Assembly (NCBI GenBank): GCA_030527385.1
Contig: JAUNAY010000061.1
Span: 1-7,389, forward strand
Direction of reading: 5' to 3'
From: Fusobacterium sp.
GTDB taxonomy: Bacteria > Fusobacteriota > Fusobacteriia > Fusobacteriales > Fusobacteriaceae
DNA length: 7,389 nt
Part shown: positions 1 through 5,917 of the stretch, in pieces
Numbering within the stretch: the stretch's first letter is position 1
Layout of the letters: the number at the start of each line of letters is the position of its first letter
Program-made: the position numbers and the translations under genes
Notes under the pieces: model-generated
What the model saw: the letters and a program-made list of their open reading frames with translations, nothing else
Databases searched by the model: none
Told to the model about the DNA's origin: nothing

Positions 1-24
1 ATTTCTTCTTAAAATCAAGAAAAT

Positions 25-60
25 AAAAAAAGACAAGATTCTTTCCTCTTGTCTTTTTTT
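25..60 (-). terminator. Intrinsic terminator after rpmF
   Basis: An inverted repeat pairs GACAAGA with TCTTGTC around an 8-base loop. Seven A's flank one side and seven T's the other, so the stem can extend to 14 pairs. It lies 23 bases past the rpmF stop codon and ends the yceD-rpmF unit. Because the A and T runs are symmetrical it should also work for transcripts arriving on the plus strand. Bases 1-24 beyond it hold nothing I recognise. Confidence 0.9.
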
Positions 61-83
61 ATTTTTTAACAACTAGGCTCTGA

Positions 84-266
84 TTATTCAGCGTCTCCAG
101 CTAAAACTTTTTTACCATTGTAATCTCCACAGTTTAAACATACTCTGTGAGGTCTTTTTGGTGCTCCACAAGCTTCACAAGTTGTTAGACCAGTTCCAGT
201 TAAAGCGTGATGAGATCTTCTCATATTCTTTTTAGCCTTAGATGTTTTTTTCTTAGGTACTGCCAT
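84..266 (-). CDS. rpmF: 50S ribosomal protein L32
   Basis: Structural protein of the large ribosomal subunit, 60 residues, the normal family length. It begins with the family signature MAVPKKKTSKAKK, followed by RRSHHAL. It then shows a complete zinc ribbon of two CxxC pairs, C30/C33 (CEAC) and C43/C46 (CLNC), so this is the zinc-binding form rather than a cysteine-free paralogue. The ATG at 266 follows AGGAGGG (281-275) at a spacing of 8 bases. It sits 36 bases after the yceD stop with no terminator between, so the two are co-transcribed; yceD-rpmF is a widely conserved pair. In many bacteria plsX and fabH follow in the same operon, but here a strong terminator closes the unit immediately after rpmF. 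Identification is essentially certain. Confidence 0.98.
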   Translation of the reverse strand: MAVPKKKTSKAKKNMRRSHHALTGTGLTTCEACGAPKRPHRVCLNCGDYNGKKVLAGDAE

Positions 267-302
267 CTTAGTTTCCCTCCTACTACACTCATATTTAAAA
301 AT

Positions 303-797
303 TTAATTTTTTATTTGTAATAATTGTTGCCACCTAGAATCTATTCCATTATTGCTATATTTTTCTATTTCAGAATCATCTTCGCACTCTGGATCACATT
401 GTGGATATGGGGGCAAATCAAGTATTATATACTCTCTAACCAAATTTACAAGATCTATTTCTCCATCTATAATTTCATCATAAATTTCATTACTATCAAT
501 TTCACATTCCACTTTTAGATTTTTCATATATTGCTTATATGCACTTTCATCTAAAAAACTTCCTGTAAATTCTCCAGTTAGATCTTCAACTATACTTTTC
601 AAGCATCTAACACATTGAACTTCAACTTTTGTAGAATACTTTCCACTAACTTCAACCTTACCATTTCCATCAGAAACAGCTGTACCAACTATGTGAAGTC
701 TATCTTTAAGTTCTACATCATCAATAGTATCAACGTAAAAATCAAATTCTAACGTATTATTAAGAACGCTGCTAAAATCCTTTATTTTCAGTTTCAA
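303..797 (-). CDS. yceD: YceD/DUF177 family protein, TTG start
   Basis: A 164-residue member of the YceD/DUF177 family, whose gene usually sits directly before rpmF. The family has been linked to 23S rRNA accumulation and ribosome assembly, but its biochemical role is not well settled. Visible hallmarks are a CxRCL motif (C62, C65) in the middle, a second cysteine pair C134/C138 (CDPEC) after the conserved stretch LVREYIILDLPPYPQC, and a C-terminal DSRWQQL segment resembling the usual DPRWxxL ending. The start is chosen as TTG at 797 because GGAGGAGG (810-803) sits 5 bases before it and the following KLKIKDF fits the family N-terminus. The frame stays open to another TTG at 854, but that TTG is the first half of a TTGACA -35 box, so the 19 extra codons are promoter and untranslated leader. 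The cysteine pairs suggest a metal site, which is inference. Confidence 0.93.
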   Translation of the reverse strand: MKLKIKDFSSVLNNTLEFDFYVDTIDDVELKDRLHIVGTAVSDGNGKVEVSGKYSTKVEVQCVRCLKSIVEDLTGEFTGSFLDESAYKQYMKNLKVECEIDSNEIYDEIIDGEIDLVNLVREYIILDLPPYPQCDPECEDDSEIEKYSNNGIDSRWQQLLQIKN

Positions 798-810
798 GAC
801 AACCTCCTCC
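795..810 (-). promoter_or_regulatory. Ribosome-binding site that sets the yceD TTG start
   Basis: GGAGGAGG at 810-803, then TTGTC, then the TTG start codon at 797-795. This near-perfect Shine-Dalgarno sequence at ideal spacing is the main reason for preferring the TTG at 797. No comparable site stands before the in-frame TTG at 854. Confidence 0.85.
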
Positions 811-825
811 AATCTATACCTAGAT

Positions 826-854
826 ATTTTACTAATTTTTTTAAACCTTGTCAA
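826..854 (-). promoter_or_regulatory. Sigma-70-type promoter of yceD-rpmF
   Basis: A perfect -35 box TTGACA (854-849) and a -10 box TAAAAT (831-826) are separated by exactly 17 bases. Transcription would begin near 819, giving a leader of about 22 bases up to the TTG start at 797. It lies entirely inside the longest open frame of yceD, which confirms that the frame's N-terminal extension is not coding. Promoter activity is predicted from sequence only. Confidence 0.8.
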
Positions 855-881
855 GTAAAATTTCTTAACATTTATTTTATT

Positions 882-1979
882 TTACACATTGAAAAGGAAT
901 TCCATTAAATCTCCATCTTTTACTATATAATCTTTTCCTTCAAGTCTTAAAACTCCAGCTTCTTGAGCACCTTTCCAACCTGAATACTTAATAAAATCAT
1001 CAAAAGATACTACTTTTGCTCTAATAAATCCTTTTTCAAAATCTGTATGAATTTCTCCTGCTGCTTTTGGAGCTGTATCTCCTATTTTTATAGTCCAAGC
1101 TCTTACTTCTTTTACTCCAGCTGTAAAGTAAGTTTGAAGTCCTAATAATTTAAACCCTGCTCTTATAAGTCTATTTAGTCCAGCTTCTTCTACTCCTAGA
1201 GCTTCTAAATACTCCTGTTTACTCTCTTCGTCGTCCATCTCTTGTAACTCTGCTTCAACCTTAGCTGAAACTATTACAACTTCTGATCCTAATTTAGCTG
1301 CATATTCCTTAACTTTTTCTACATATTCATTTCCATTTGCTAAATCATCTTCAGAAACATTAGCTGCAAAAATCATTGGTTTTAAAGTTAATAGTTGATA
1401 TGTTCTTAATAACTCTGCTTCTTCTGGAGTTAATTCCATAGTTTTTAATAGTTGAAACTCTTCTAAATGAGTTTTACATTTTGTTAAAACTGGCATTAAT
1501 TCCATTGATTCTTTATTTTTATTTACAACTAATTTTTTATGTTTTTCTATTGCTTTATCTATTGTTTCCATATCTGCAAAAATAAGCTCTGTGTTGATAA
1601 CTTCTATATCTCTAATTGGATCTACTGAACCACTTACGTGAATTACATTGTCATCTTCAAAACATCTTACAACTTGACATATTGCTGCTGTCGTTCTAAT
1701 ATTTGAAAGAAATTTATTTCCTAATCCTTCCCCTTTAGCTGCTCCTTTTACAAGTCCAGCTATATCTATAAACTCAACTGTTGCTTGTACTATTCTTTGT
1801 GGATTAATTATTTCAGCTAATTGTTCTAATCTTTTATCTGGTACTGTTACCATTCCTACATTTGGTTCTATTGTACAAAAAGGATAATTTGCTGCCTCTG
1901 CTGCTCCTGCCTTTGTTATTGCATTAAAAAGTGTAGATTTTCCAACATTTGGAAGTCCTACTATTCCTATTCCTATCAT
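882..1979 (-). CDS. ychF: Ribosome-binding ATPase YchF (Obg family)
   Basis: Universally conserved P-loop NTPase of the Obg/TRAFAC class, the bacterial counterpart of eukaryotic OLA1. It hydrolyses ATP rather than GTP, associates with ribosomes and is linked to translation and stress responses. The 365-residue product has a Walker A motif GLPNVGKST (8-16), a G3 motif DIAG (72-75) followed by LVKGAAKGEGLGN, and NVSE (207-210) in place of the GTPase NKxD; this NxxE form is the known basis of YchF's preference for ATP. H114 corresponds to the histidine reported as needed for hydrolysis in E. coli YchF. A C-terminal TGS domain spans roughly 282-365, starting near LQTYFTAG. The ATG at 1979 is chosen because AGGAGGGG (1994-1987) precedes it by 7 bases and the protein then starts as the family does. 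The open frame runs back to 2093, but those 38 codons cover the promoter and the previous gene's terminator. It is preceded by its own promoter, and no clear terminator separates it from yceD. Confidence 0.97.
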   Translation of the reverse strand: MIGIGIVGLPNVGKSTLFNAITKAGAAEAANYPFCTIEPNVGMVTVPDKRLEQLAEIINPQRIVQATVEFIDIAGLVKGAAKGEGLGNKFLSNIRTTAAICQVVRCFEDDNVIHVSGSVDPIRDIEVINTELIFADMETIDKAIEKHKKLVVNKNKESMELMPVLTKCKTHLEEFQLLKTMELTPEEAELLRTYQLLTLKPMIFAANVSEDDLANGNEYVEKVKEYAAKLGSEVVIVSAKVEAELQEMDDEESKQEYLEALGVEEAGLNRLIRAGFKLLGLQTYFTAGVKEVRAWTIKIGDTAPKAAGEIHTDFEKGFIRAKVVSFDDFIKYSGWKGAQEAGVLRLEGKDYIVKDGDLMEFLFNV

Positions 1980-2013
1980 TAATAAGCCCCTCCTAAAATT
2001 TATATTACTCCAA

Positions 2014-2042
2014 ATTCTAACACATAATAAAATTTTTGTAAA
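2014..2042 (-). promoter_or_regulatory. Promoter of ychF
   Basis: A -35 box TTTACA (2042-2037) and a -10 box TAGAAT (2019-2014), each one mismatch from consensus, are spaced exactly 17 bases apart. The bases TGT directly before the -10 give an extended -10 (TGn). Transcription would start near 2007, about 28 bases before the ychF ATG. It sits immediately after the transporter gene's terminator, so ychF begins a separate transcript. Confidence 0.72.
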
Positions 2043-2060
2043 TACCAAGAAAATAAAAGA

Positions 2061-2100
2061 AGCTGTTGTAATTAACAATATTTTGTCAATCACAACAGCT
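2061..2100 (-). terminator. Intrinsic terminator after the NhaC-family gene
   Basis: A 40-base hairpin with 18-base arms and an AATA loop. On the minus-strand transcript the arms pair completely, with two G-U wobbles. It begins 15 bases past the transporter gene's stop codon and is followed by a T-rich run (TCTTTTATTTTCTT). On the opposite strand the two wobbles become A-C mismatches, so it is best suited to minus-strand transcription. The TTGACA within the stem has no -10 box at a workable distance. Confidence 0.85.
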
Positions 2101-2115
2101 TTTTAGATTAAGGAA

Positions 2116-3609
2116 CTATTTACCTGCTGCACGTAATGCTTCTTCGTCAGCTAATTTTTCTTCTTTTGTTTTTAATCTTACTTTTGGTTCACTAGGCAGT
2201 GCAAATTTAGGTATAAATCTGTCAAAACCTGTCAATGTTAATAATAACATACTAAATACAGCTACATAAGCTATAAAGTTATATTTGATTATATCCATTG
2301 GTACAAAATCGTGAATAGGATATACTGTTGTCGCAATTCCTATATAGAATCCAATATATACGTGCCAAGGTATTAGTTGAGAACCAAATACACCCATTGC
2401 ATCACTAAATGTAGCATTTCTTAATTTTAATGTATACATATCTTCTTCACTTGCTACTACGTTCTTTTCAACAAGGTTTCTGATGATTGGTCCTATTGTA
2501 ACTATTTGTGCCATCTCATCTGCTAGTGCCATATTTCCAAATATTGATAACATTCCATTCCAGAACATCAATTGTCTTACATTTTTTGAAATCTTTCCTA
2601 CTAATCTTGAAATAGGTTTGAAAGCGTCCATCACTTTCATTATTCCACCAAAGGCTGCTACCCACATCATCATTACAACAACCCAAGCTCCTGCATCTGC
2701 AAATCCTTTCATTACAAGATCATTTAGATAATCTGTTGTACTTGTAACTGTTCCAGCCATTTTTCCTAGCACATATGCTACTGCTATTCCAGCAAATAGA
2801 CATATAAATGTTTGGTAACCCATAAATGCTAACACAAGAACTATTATTAAAGGTATAATCATATAGTAAGGAACTCCATCTCTTACTTGATTTAATAATG
2901 TTACAGCAGATTCTCTCTCTTCTGCTAGTTTAGCCCATACTTCTTGAGGTATTTGGTTGATTGCATCTGCACCATTTCCAGCTGTTCCTGGAAGTCCCAT
3001 TGTAAATCCAACTATTCCAAAAAGAACTATTCCTACTAAAAGAACTAATCCAGACCAAACACCTTGATGTCTAATTCTTCTAACAACTTCTACCCCTTGA
3101 ATTCCTGAACTTACTATTGTTGTATCTGAAATCAATCCGATATTGTCTCCAAAACAAGCTCCTCCAGCTATCGCTCCTACTGTTAATGGTAAACTTCCAC
3201 CAACAATATGGTTAAGCCACAAGAAAATAGGTGCACAAGCTGCAAATGTTCCCCAGCTTGATCCTGTTGCAATAGATAGTACAGAAGTTACTATCGCTCC
3301 TACTAAAGCCACTGTTTTTCCCGTAATTCCTAAGTTTAAAGCCATATTGATAATTGCTGCTCCAACTCCAGTAGACATAAAAGTCTCTGCCATCGCATAT
3401 GCCGCCATCAAAATAAATAACGCTATTGTTATCTCTCTTACATTTGCTATTGCTGCATCAAGTATATACGAGAAATTCTTCTTTTCAGTCCACATTGCTA
3501 TCAATGCTGCAACAATCGTTGCCAAAGGTGCTGCTATTAAAGCATCAAACCCGCTTATCATTAATATTGCTAATACAACTACTGGACACAACTTCAGTAT
3601 CTCGACCAT
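2116..3609 (-). CDS. nhaC: NhaC-family transporter (Na+/H+ antiporter-like)
   Basis: Integral inner-membrane transporter of the NhaC family, 497 residues, with about eleven hydrophobic segments. Conserved features include ATGSSWGT (114-121) in a membrane segment, GGACFGDNIGLISDTT (149-164) with polar and acidic residues buried in the membrane, and a matching second-half segment near 347-380 (GNMALADEMAQIVTIGP). The half-repeat layout is typical of the wider ion-transporter superfamily. A cytoplasmic-type charged tail follows the last segment (about 470-497). Members exchange Na+ for H+, but relatives in this family carry amino acids or dicarboxylates, so the substrate is not fixed by sequence. 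The ATG at 3609 follows GGAGGT (3621-3616) at 6 bases. The gene is a single-gene unit with its own promoter, a leader of about 175 bases and a terminator. The long leader suggests post-transcriptional control, and the HutP-family gene just upstream makes an amino acid substrate such as histidine conceivable (inference only). Confidence 0.88.
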   Translation of the reverse strand: MVEILKLCPVVVLAILMISGFDALIAAPLATIVAALIAMWTEKKNFSYILDAAIANVREITIALFILMAAYAMAETFMSTGVGAAIINMALNLGITGKTVALVGAIVTSVLSIATGSSWGTFAACAPIFLWLNHIVGGSLPLTVGAIAGGACFGDNIGLISDTTIVSSGIQGVEVVRRIRHQGVWSGLVLLVGIVLFGIVGFTMGLPGTAGNGADAINQIPQEVWAKLAEERESAVTLLNQVRDGVPYYMIIPLIIVLVLAFMGYQTFICLFAGIAVAYVLGKMAGTVTSTTDYLNDLVMKGFADAGAWVVVMMMWVAAFGGIMKVMDAFKPISRLVGKISKNVRQLMFWNGMLSIFGNMALADEMAQIVTIGPIIRNLVEKNVVASEEDMYTLKLRNATFSDAMGVFGSQLIPWHVYIGFYIGIATTVYPIHDFVPMDIIKYNFIAYVAVFSMLLLTLTGFDRFIPKFALPSEPKVRLKTKEEKLADEEALRAAGK

Positions 3610-3785
3610 AATTTTACCTCCAAAAAATTTTAATTTCAGATAACTAAAATATAACAGTCTTAATTGTTATTCCTTTTACAAAAAGAATAAAAAAGTACAC
3701 TCCCTAACCTATACTTTCCTTTTCTCTCTGTCCCCTAAAAAATAAAAAAACATTTAATTGTTTCTATTTTAACTGTTATCCTTCT
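3610..3785 (-). promoter_or_regulatory. Long leader of the NhaC-family gene, possible cis-regulatory RNA
   Basis: This is the predicted untranslated leader from the transcription start near 3785 to the ATG at 3609. It contains a purine-rich stretch at 3737-3700 with nine AG dinucleotides, a hairpin at 3690-3667 (TTATTC...GAATAA), a hairpin at 3670-3651 (ATAACA...TGTTAT), and a possible long-range pairing of 3780-3766 with 3650-3639. The second hairpin and another pairing of 3779-3773 with 3657-3651 are mutually exclusive. I do not recognise any established riboswitch core, and there is no clear GC-rich terminator. The AT-richness makes chance pairings likely, so the regulatory reading is tentative. 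Confidence 0.35.
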
Positions 3786-3791
3786 AATATC

Positions 3792-3820
3792 TTTTTAGCA
3801 TTTTTTTGTTTAGTTGTCAA
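3792..3820 (-). promoter_or_regulatory. Promoter of the NhaC-family gene
   Basis: A perfect TTGACA -35 box (3820-3815) lies 17 bases before a weaker -10 box TAAAAA (3797-3792), which is helped by an extended -10 TGC directly upstream. Transcription would start near 3785, leaving about 175 bases before the ATG at 3609. I see no better promoter closer to the gene. Confidence 0.6.
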
Positions 3821-3887
3821 GCTAATTATTTGTTTTTTAAACATTTAATTTGGATTAATTATACTCTAGTTTTGATATATCTCATAA

Positions 3888-3906
3888 ATGTTATTTAAAA
3901 TAACAT
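3888..3906. repeat. Perfect 19-base palindrome, possible operator
   Basis: ATGTTATTT and its exact reverse complement AAATAACAT flank one central A. It lies just past the hutP-family terminator and 67 bases upstream of the transporter gene's -35 box. It could be a dimeric repressor or activator site, or a second hairpin stabilising the terminator. It matches no operator I can name. Confidence 0.4.
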
Positions 3907-3953
3907 AAAAAAATACACTCTTTATATTATTTTTATAACATAAAAAGTGCATT
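3905..3953 (-). terminator. Intrinsic terminator after the hutP-family gene
   Basis: A 42-base hairpin (3953-3912) with 19-base arms and an AAAA loop, followed by a run of T's down to 3907. On the minus strand all 19 positions pair, three as G-U wobbles. On the plus strand these become A-C mismatches, which marks the direction of transcription. It starts 5 bases past the stop codon and closes the secretin-rfaE1-ispF-hutP unit. Confidence 0.85.
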
Positions 3954-3958
3954 ATTTT

Positions 3959-4378
3959 TTAATCTTCAATAGGAACAGCTCTATGCCCTAATCCTATAAC
4001 TACTTCATCTAGTCTAAACATTCCAATTGTCAAAAATATACATACAGATAGATGCTCTTTACATCTTGCTATACCTATTTTTCCTCCAACATTAAATCCT
4101 ACTGCTTTATCCATAATTTGAGCAATAGCCTCTCTTGTTGCTCCTGTAAGTGCTCCTTCATAAACGTGAGATTCAGATATTATTCCATTTCTTTTTGAAG
4201 CAACCAAAGCTCTTTCCAAAATTTTAGAGATAGAATCTACAACATTTCCACCTATATCAACAGCTGCTGTTTTTACTCCAAGTTTTAAATATTTTTCTTT
4301 TAACTCTATCTCCTCTTCTCTTGAACTCATTGCCATTATTACAGAAACTTTAGCTATGTCTTTACTTTTATATTGCAT
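3959..4378 (-). CDS. HutP-family protein, divergent
   Basis: A soluble 139-residue protein that I recognise as a HutP-family member. HutP of Bacillus subtilis is a hexameric RNA-binding antiterminator that needs L-histidine and Mg2+ to bind NAG triplets in the hut leader. Supporting features are the size (the Bacillus protein is about 148 residues), the N-terminal KDIAKVSVIMAM strand, the central segment GIISESHVYEGALTGATREAIAQIM (64-89), the glycine-rich NVGGKIGIARCKEHLSVCIF (96-115), and the C-terminal EVVIGLGHRAV (125-135). Aligned from memory on ATREAIAQ, the positions of Bacillus metal ligands His73 and His77 are Gly75 and Gly79 here, and His138 also seems absent, so histidine and Mg2+ dependence cannot be assumed. 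The ATG at 4378 follows AGGAGG (4389-4384) at 5 bases. It lies 40 bases after ispF and is the last gene of its unit; no hut catabolic gene is in view. The family call is firm, but its target and ligand are unknown. Confidence 0.8.
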   Translation of the reverse strand: MQYKSKDIAKVSVIMAMSSREEEIELKEKYLKLGVKTAAVDIGGNVVDSISKILERALVASKRNGIISESHVYEGALTGATREAIAQIMDKAVGFNVGGKIGIARCKEHLSVCIFLTIGMFRLDEVVIGLGHRAVPIED

Positions 4379-4418
4379 TCTTTCCTCCTTTCAATTTGAT
4401 GTATCCAACTTACAATGG

Positions 4419-4892
4419 TTATTTTTCAAGAAGTACAACACAATATGATTTTACTCCACTTTCATCTCCTGTAAATCCTAATTTCTCTTCAGTAGTTGCT
4501 TTTACACTAACTTGGTCTAAATCCATTTCCATAACTTCAGCTATTCTTTTTCTCATACTTTCTATATATGGTTTTACCTTTGGTTTTTGTAATACAATTA
4601 TAGAATCAAGATTTACTACTCTATAACCTTTTGAATAGATCAGATCCTTTACTTTACTTAACAATAACATACTATCTATATTTTTATACTGCATATCTGT
4701 ATCAGGAAAATGTTGCCCTATATCTCCTAATGCCAAAGCTCCTAAAAGTGCGTCCATTATAGCGTGAACTAAAACATCTCCATCAGAATGTCCTAAAACA
4801 CCTTTAGTATGTGGAATTTCAACTCCTCCCAATATCAATTTTCTTCCCTCTGTCAATCTATGAACATCATATCCATTACCTATTCTTAACAT
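4419..4892 (-). CDS. ispF: 2-C-methyl-D-erythritol 2,4-cyclodiphosphate synthase
   Basis: Cytoplasmic enzyme of the non-mevalonate (MEP) isoprenoid pathway. It converts 4-diphosphocytidyl-methylerythritol 2-phosphate to the cyclic diphosphate with release of CMP. The 157 residues match the normal length of this trimeric family. The N-terminal GNGYDVHRL supplies zinc ligands D9 and H11, and HSDGDVLVHAIMDALLGA supplies H43, the third ligand. ALGDIGQHFPDTD (54-66) and KATTEEKLGFTG (131-142), the nucleotide-binding signature, are intact. It starts 9 bases after the rfaE1 stop and has only a weak ribosome-binding site (GTGAG), so translation is probably coupled to rfaE1. It is a stand-alone gene with no ispD fusion. 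The window shows that the organism makes isoprenoids by the MEP route. Confidence 0.97.
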   Translation of the reverse strand: MLRIGNGYDVHRLTEGRKLILGGVEIPHTKGVLGHSDGDVLVHAIMDALLGALALGDIGQHFPDTDMQYKNIDSMLLLSKVKDLIYSKGYRVVNLDSIIVLQKPKVKPYIESMRKRIAEVMEMDLDQVSVKATTEEKLGFTGDESGVKSYCVVLLEK

Positions 4893-4901
4893 ATTTTCTC
4901 A

Positions 4902-5897
4902 CTATTCCCATCTTTCATATATTCTTTTATAAAACTCCACTATCTCATCTTTAGTTACAGTAGAAGTTCCCATTTTTCCAACTACTACACCTGCTGCTGT
5001 ATTAGCAATTTTAGCAGCTTCGTGCCAAGAAACTCCAGATGCTGCTGCAAGAGTAAATACAGATATAACTGTGTCCCCTGCTCCTGTCACATCATATACT
5101 TCCTTAGCAAAAGTAGGAATATTTACTATTCTATTTTCAATGAAAAGACTCATTCCCTCTTCACTTCTAGTTAAAAGTAAATTATCCAACTGCAATTTAT
5201 TTTTTAATTCTTTTCCAACCTCTTCCATATTAGTTGCTCTTTCCATTCCTAAGCACTCTTTTGCCTCTTTTCTATTTGGTGTCATTGAAGTGGCTCCAAA
5301 ATAGTTCATTGCATTTTTAGGTTTTGGATCGACAGTTACAATTTTTCCTCTTTCTCTGCACATTCTGACAATCTCTTTAGCTACCATTGGAGTAAGAACA
5401 CCTTTGTCATAATCCGAAAGTATCACTGCATCTAATTCATCAATTTTTGATTCAATGTTTTTTAAAAGAGCATACTCTAAAAAAGTAGATATTGGAGTGA
5501 TATCTTCCCAATCTATTCTTAAAAGTTGTTGATTGCTTCCTATTATTCTTCTTTTTACAATAGTCGTTCTCTCCTTATCTCTAATAAGTCCAGAAACATC
5601 TATATTTTTTTCAGAAAAAGCTCCTAATAATCTTTCTCCATTAGCATCATTTCCGATAACTCCAAAACATATTGTTTTTGCCCCTAAAGATGCCAAATTA
5701 TTTACTACGTTTGCTGCTCCTCCCAAAACAAATTTTTCCTCTTTTACATTTACTACTGGAACTGGAGCTTCTGGAGATATTCTTTCAACAGTACCATAGA
5801 TATAGTCATCTAGCATTAAATCTCCAACTACTCCTATTTTAATATTTTTAAAATTATCTAATATCTTTTTTAAATCAAAATCATTTTTTACTTCCAT
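4902..5897 (-). CDS. rfaE1: D-glycero-beta-D-manno-heptose-7-phosphate kinase
   Basis: PfkB/ribokinase-family sugar kinase that phosphorylates heptose 7-phosphate at C1, a step toward ADP-heptose for the LPS inner core; it acts in the cytoplasm. The 331-residue protein shows GDLMLDDYIYGTVERISPEAPVPV near the N-terminus, characteristic of RfaE kinase domains. It also has the PfkB signature GGAANVVNN (59-67), VDPKPKN (189-195), and DVTGAGDT (269-276) with D275 as the likely catalytic base, followed by GTSTVT. It ends where the kinase domain ends, so the adenylyltransferase half found in E. coli HldE is missing and must be a separate gene elsewhere. The ATG at 5897 is preferred because AAGGAG (5910-5905) lies 7 bases before it; the in-frame TTG at 5903 is only 1 base from that site. 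It follows the secretin gene by 20 bases and precedes ispF by 9. Confidence 0.94.
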   Translation of the reverse strand: MEVKNDFDLKKILDNFKNIKIGVVGDLMLDDYIYGTVERISPEAPVPVVNVKEEKFVLGGAANVVNNLASLGAKTICFGVIGNDANGERLLGAFSEKNIDVSGLIRDKERTTIVKRRIIGSNQQLLRIDWEDITPISTFLEYALLKNIESKIDELDAVILSDYDKGVLTPMVAKEIVRMCRERGKIVTVDPKPKNAMNYFGATSMTPNRKEAKECLGMERATNMEEVGKELKNKLQLDNLLLTRSEEGMSLFIENRIVNIPTFAKEVYDVTGAGDTVISVFTLAAASGVSWHEAAKIANTAAGVVVGKMGTSTVTKDEIVEFYKRIYERWE

Positions 5898-5917
5898 ACA
5901 CAAACTCCTTTTTATAT

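Noticed and set aside
324..518. Plus-strand hydrophobic open frame of 64 codons
   Set aside because: It is the antisense shadow of yceD. The hydrophobic composition reflects AT-rich complement codons.
2061..2089. TTGACA at 2089-2084 as a promoter for ychF
   Set aside because: It sits inside the stem of the terminator, and the bases 17 positions downstream (ACAGCT) are not a -10 box. The promoter at 2042-2014 is better.
3143..3643. Plus-strand open frame of 166 codons
   Set aside because: It is antisense to the conserved NhaC motifs, has low-complexity Ala/Ile composition and extends into the transporter's leader. It is a shadow of the minus-strand gene.
3610..3785. A known riboswitch (for example lysine) in the transporter leader
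   Set aside because: The length fits some classes, but I could not find conserved core motifs I know, and the GC-rich stems expected are absent.
3857..3866. TATAAT-like sequence on the minus strand (about 3864-3859) as a second transporter promoter
   Set aside because: No recognisable -35 box lies 16-18 bases upstream. Such matches are common in AT-rich DNA.
5901..5903. TTG at 5903 as the rfaE1 start
   Set aside because: The AAGGAG site is only 1 base away, too close for initiation. The ATG at 5897 is 7 bases away.
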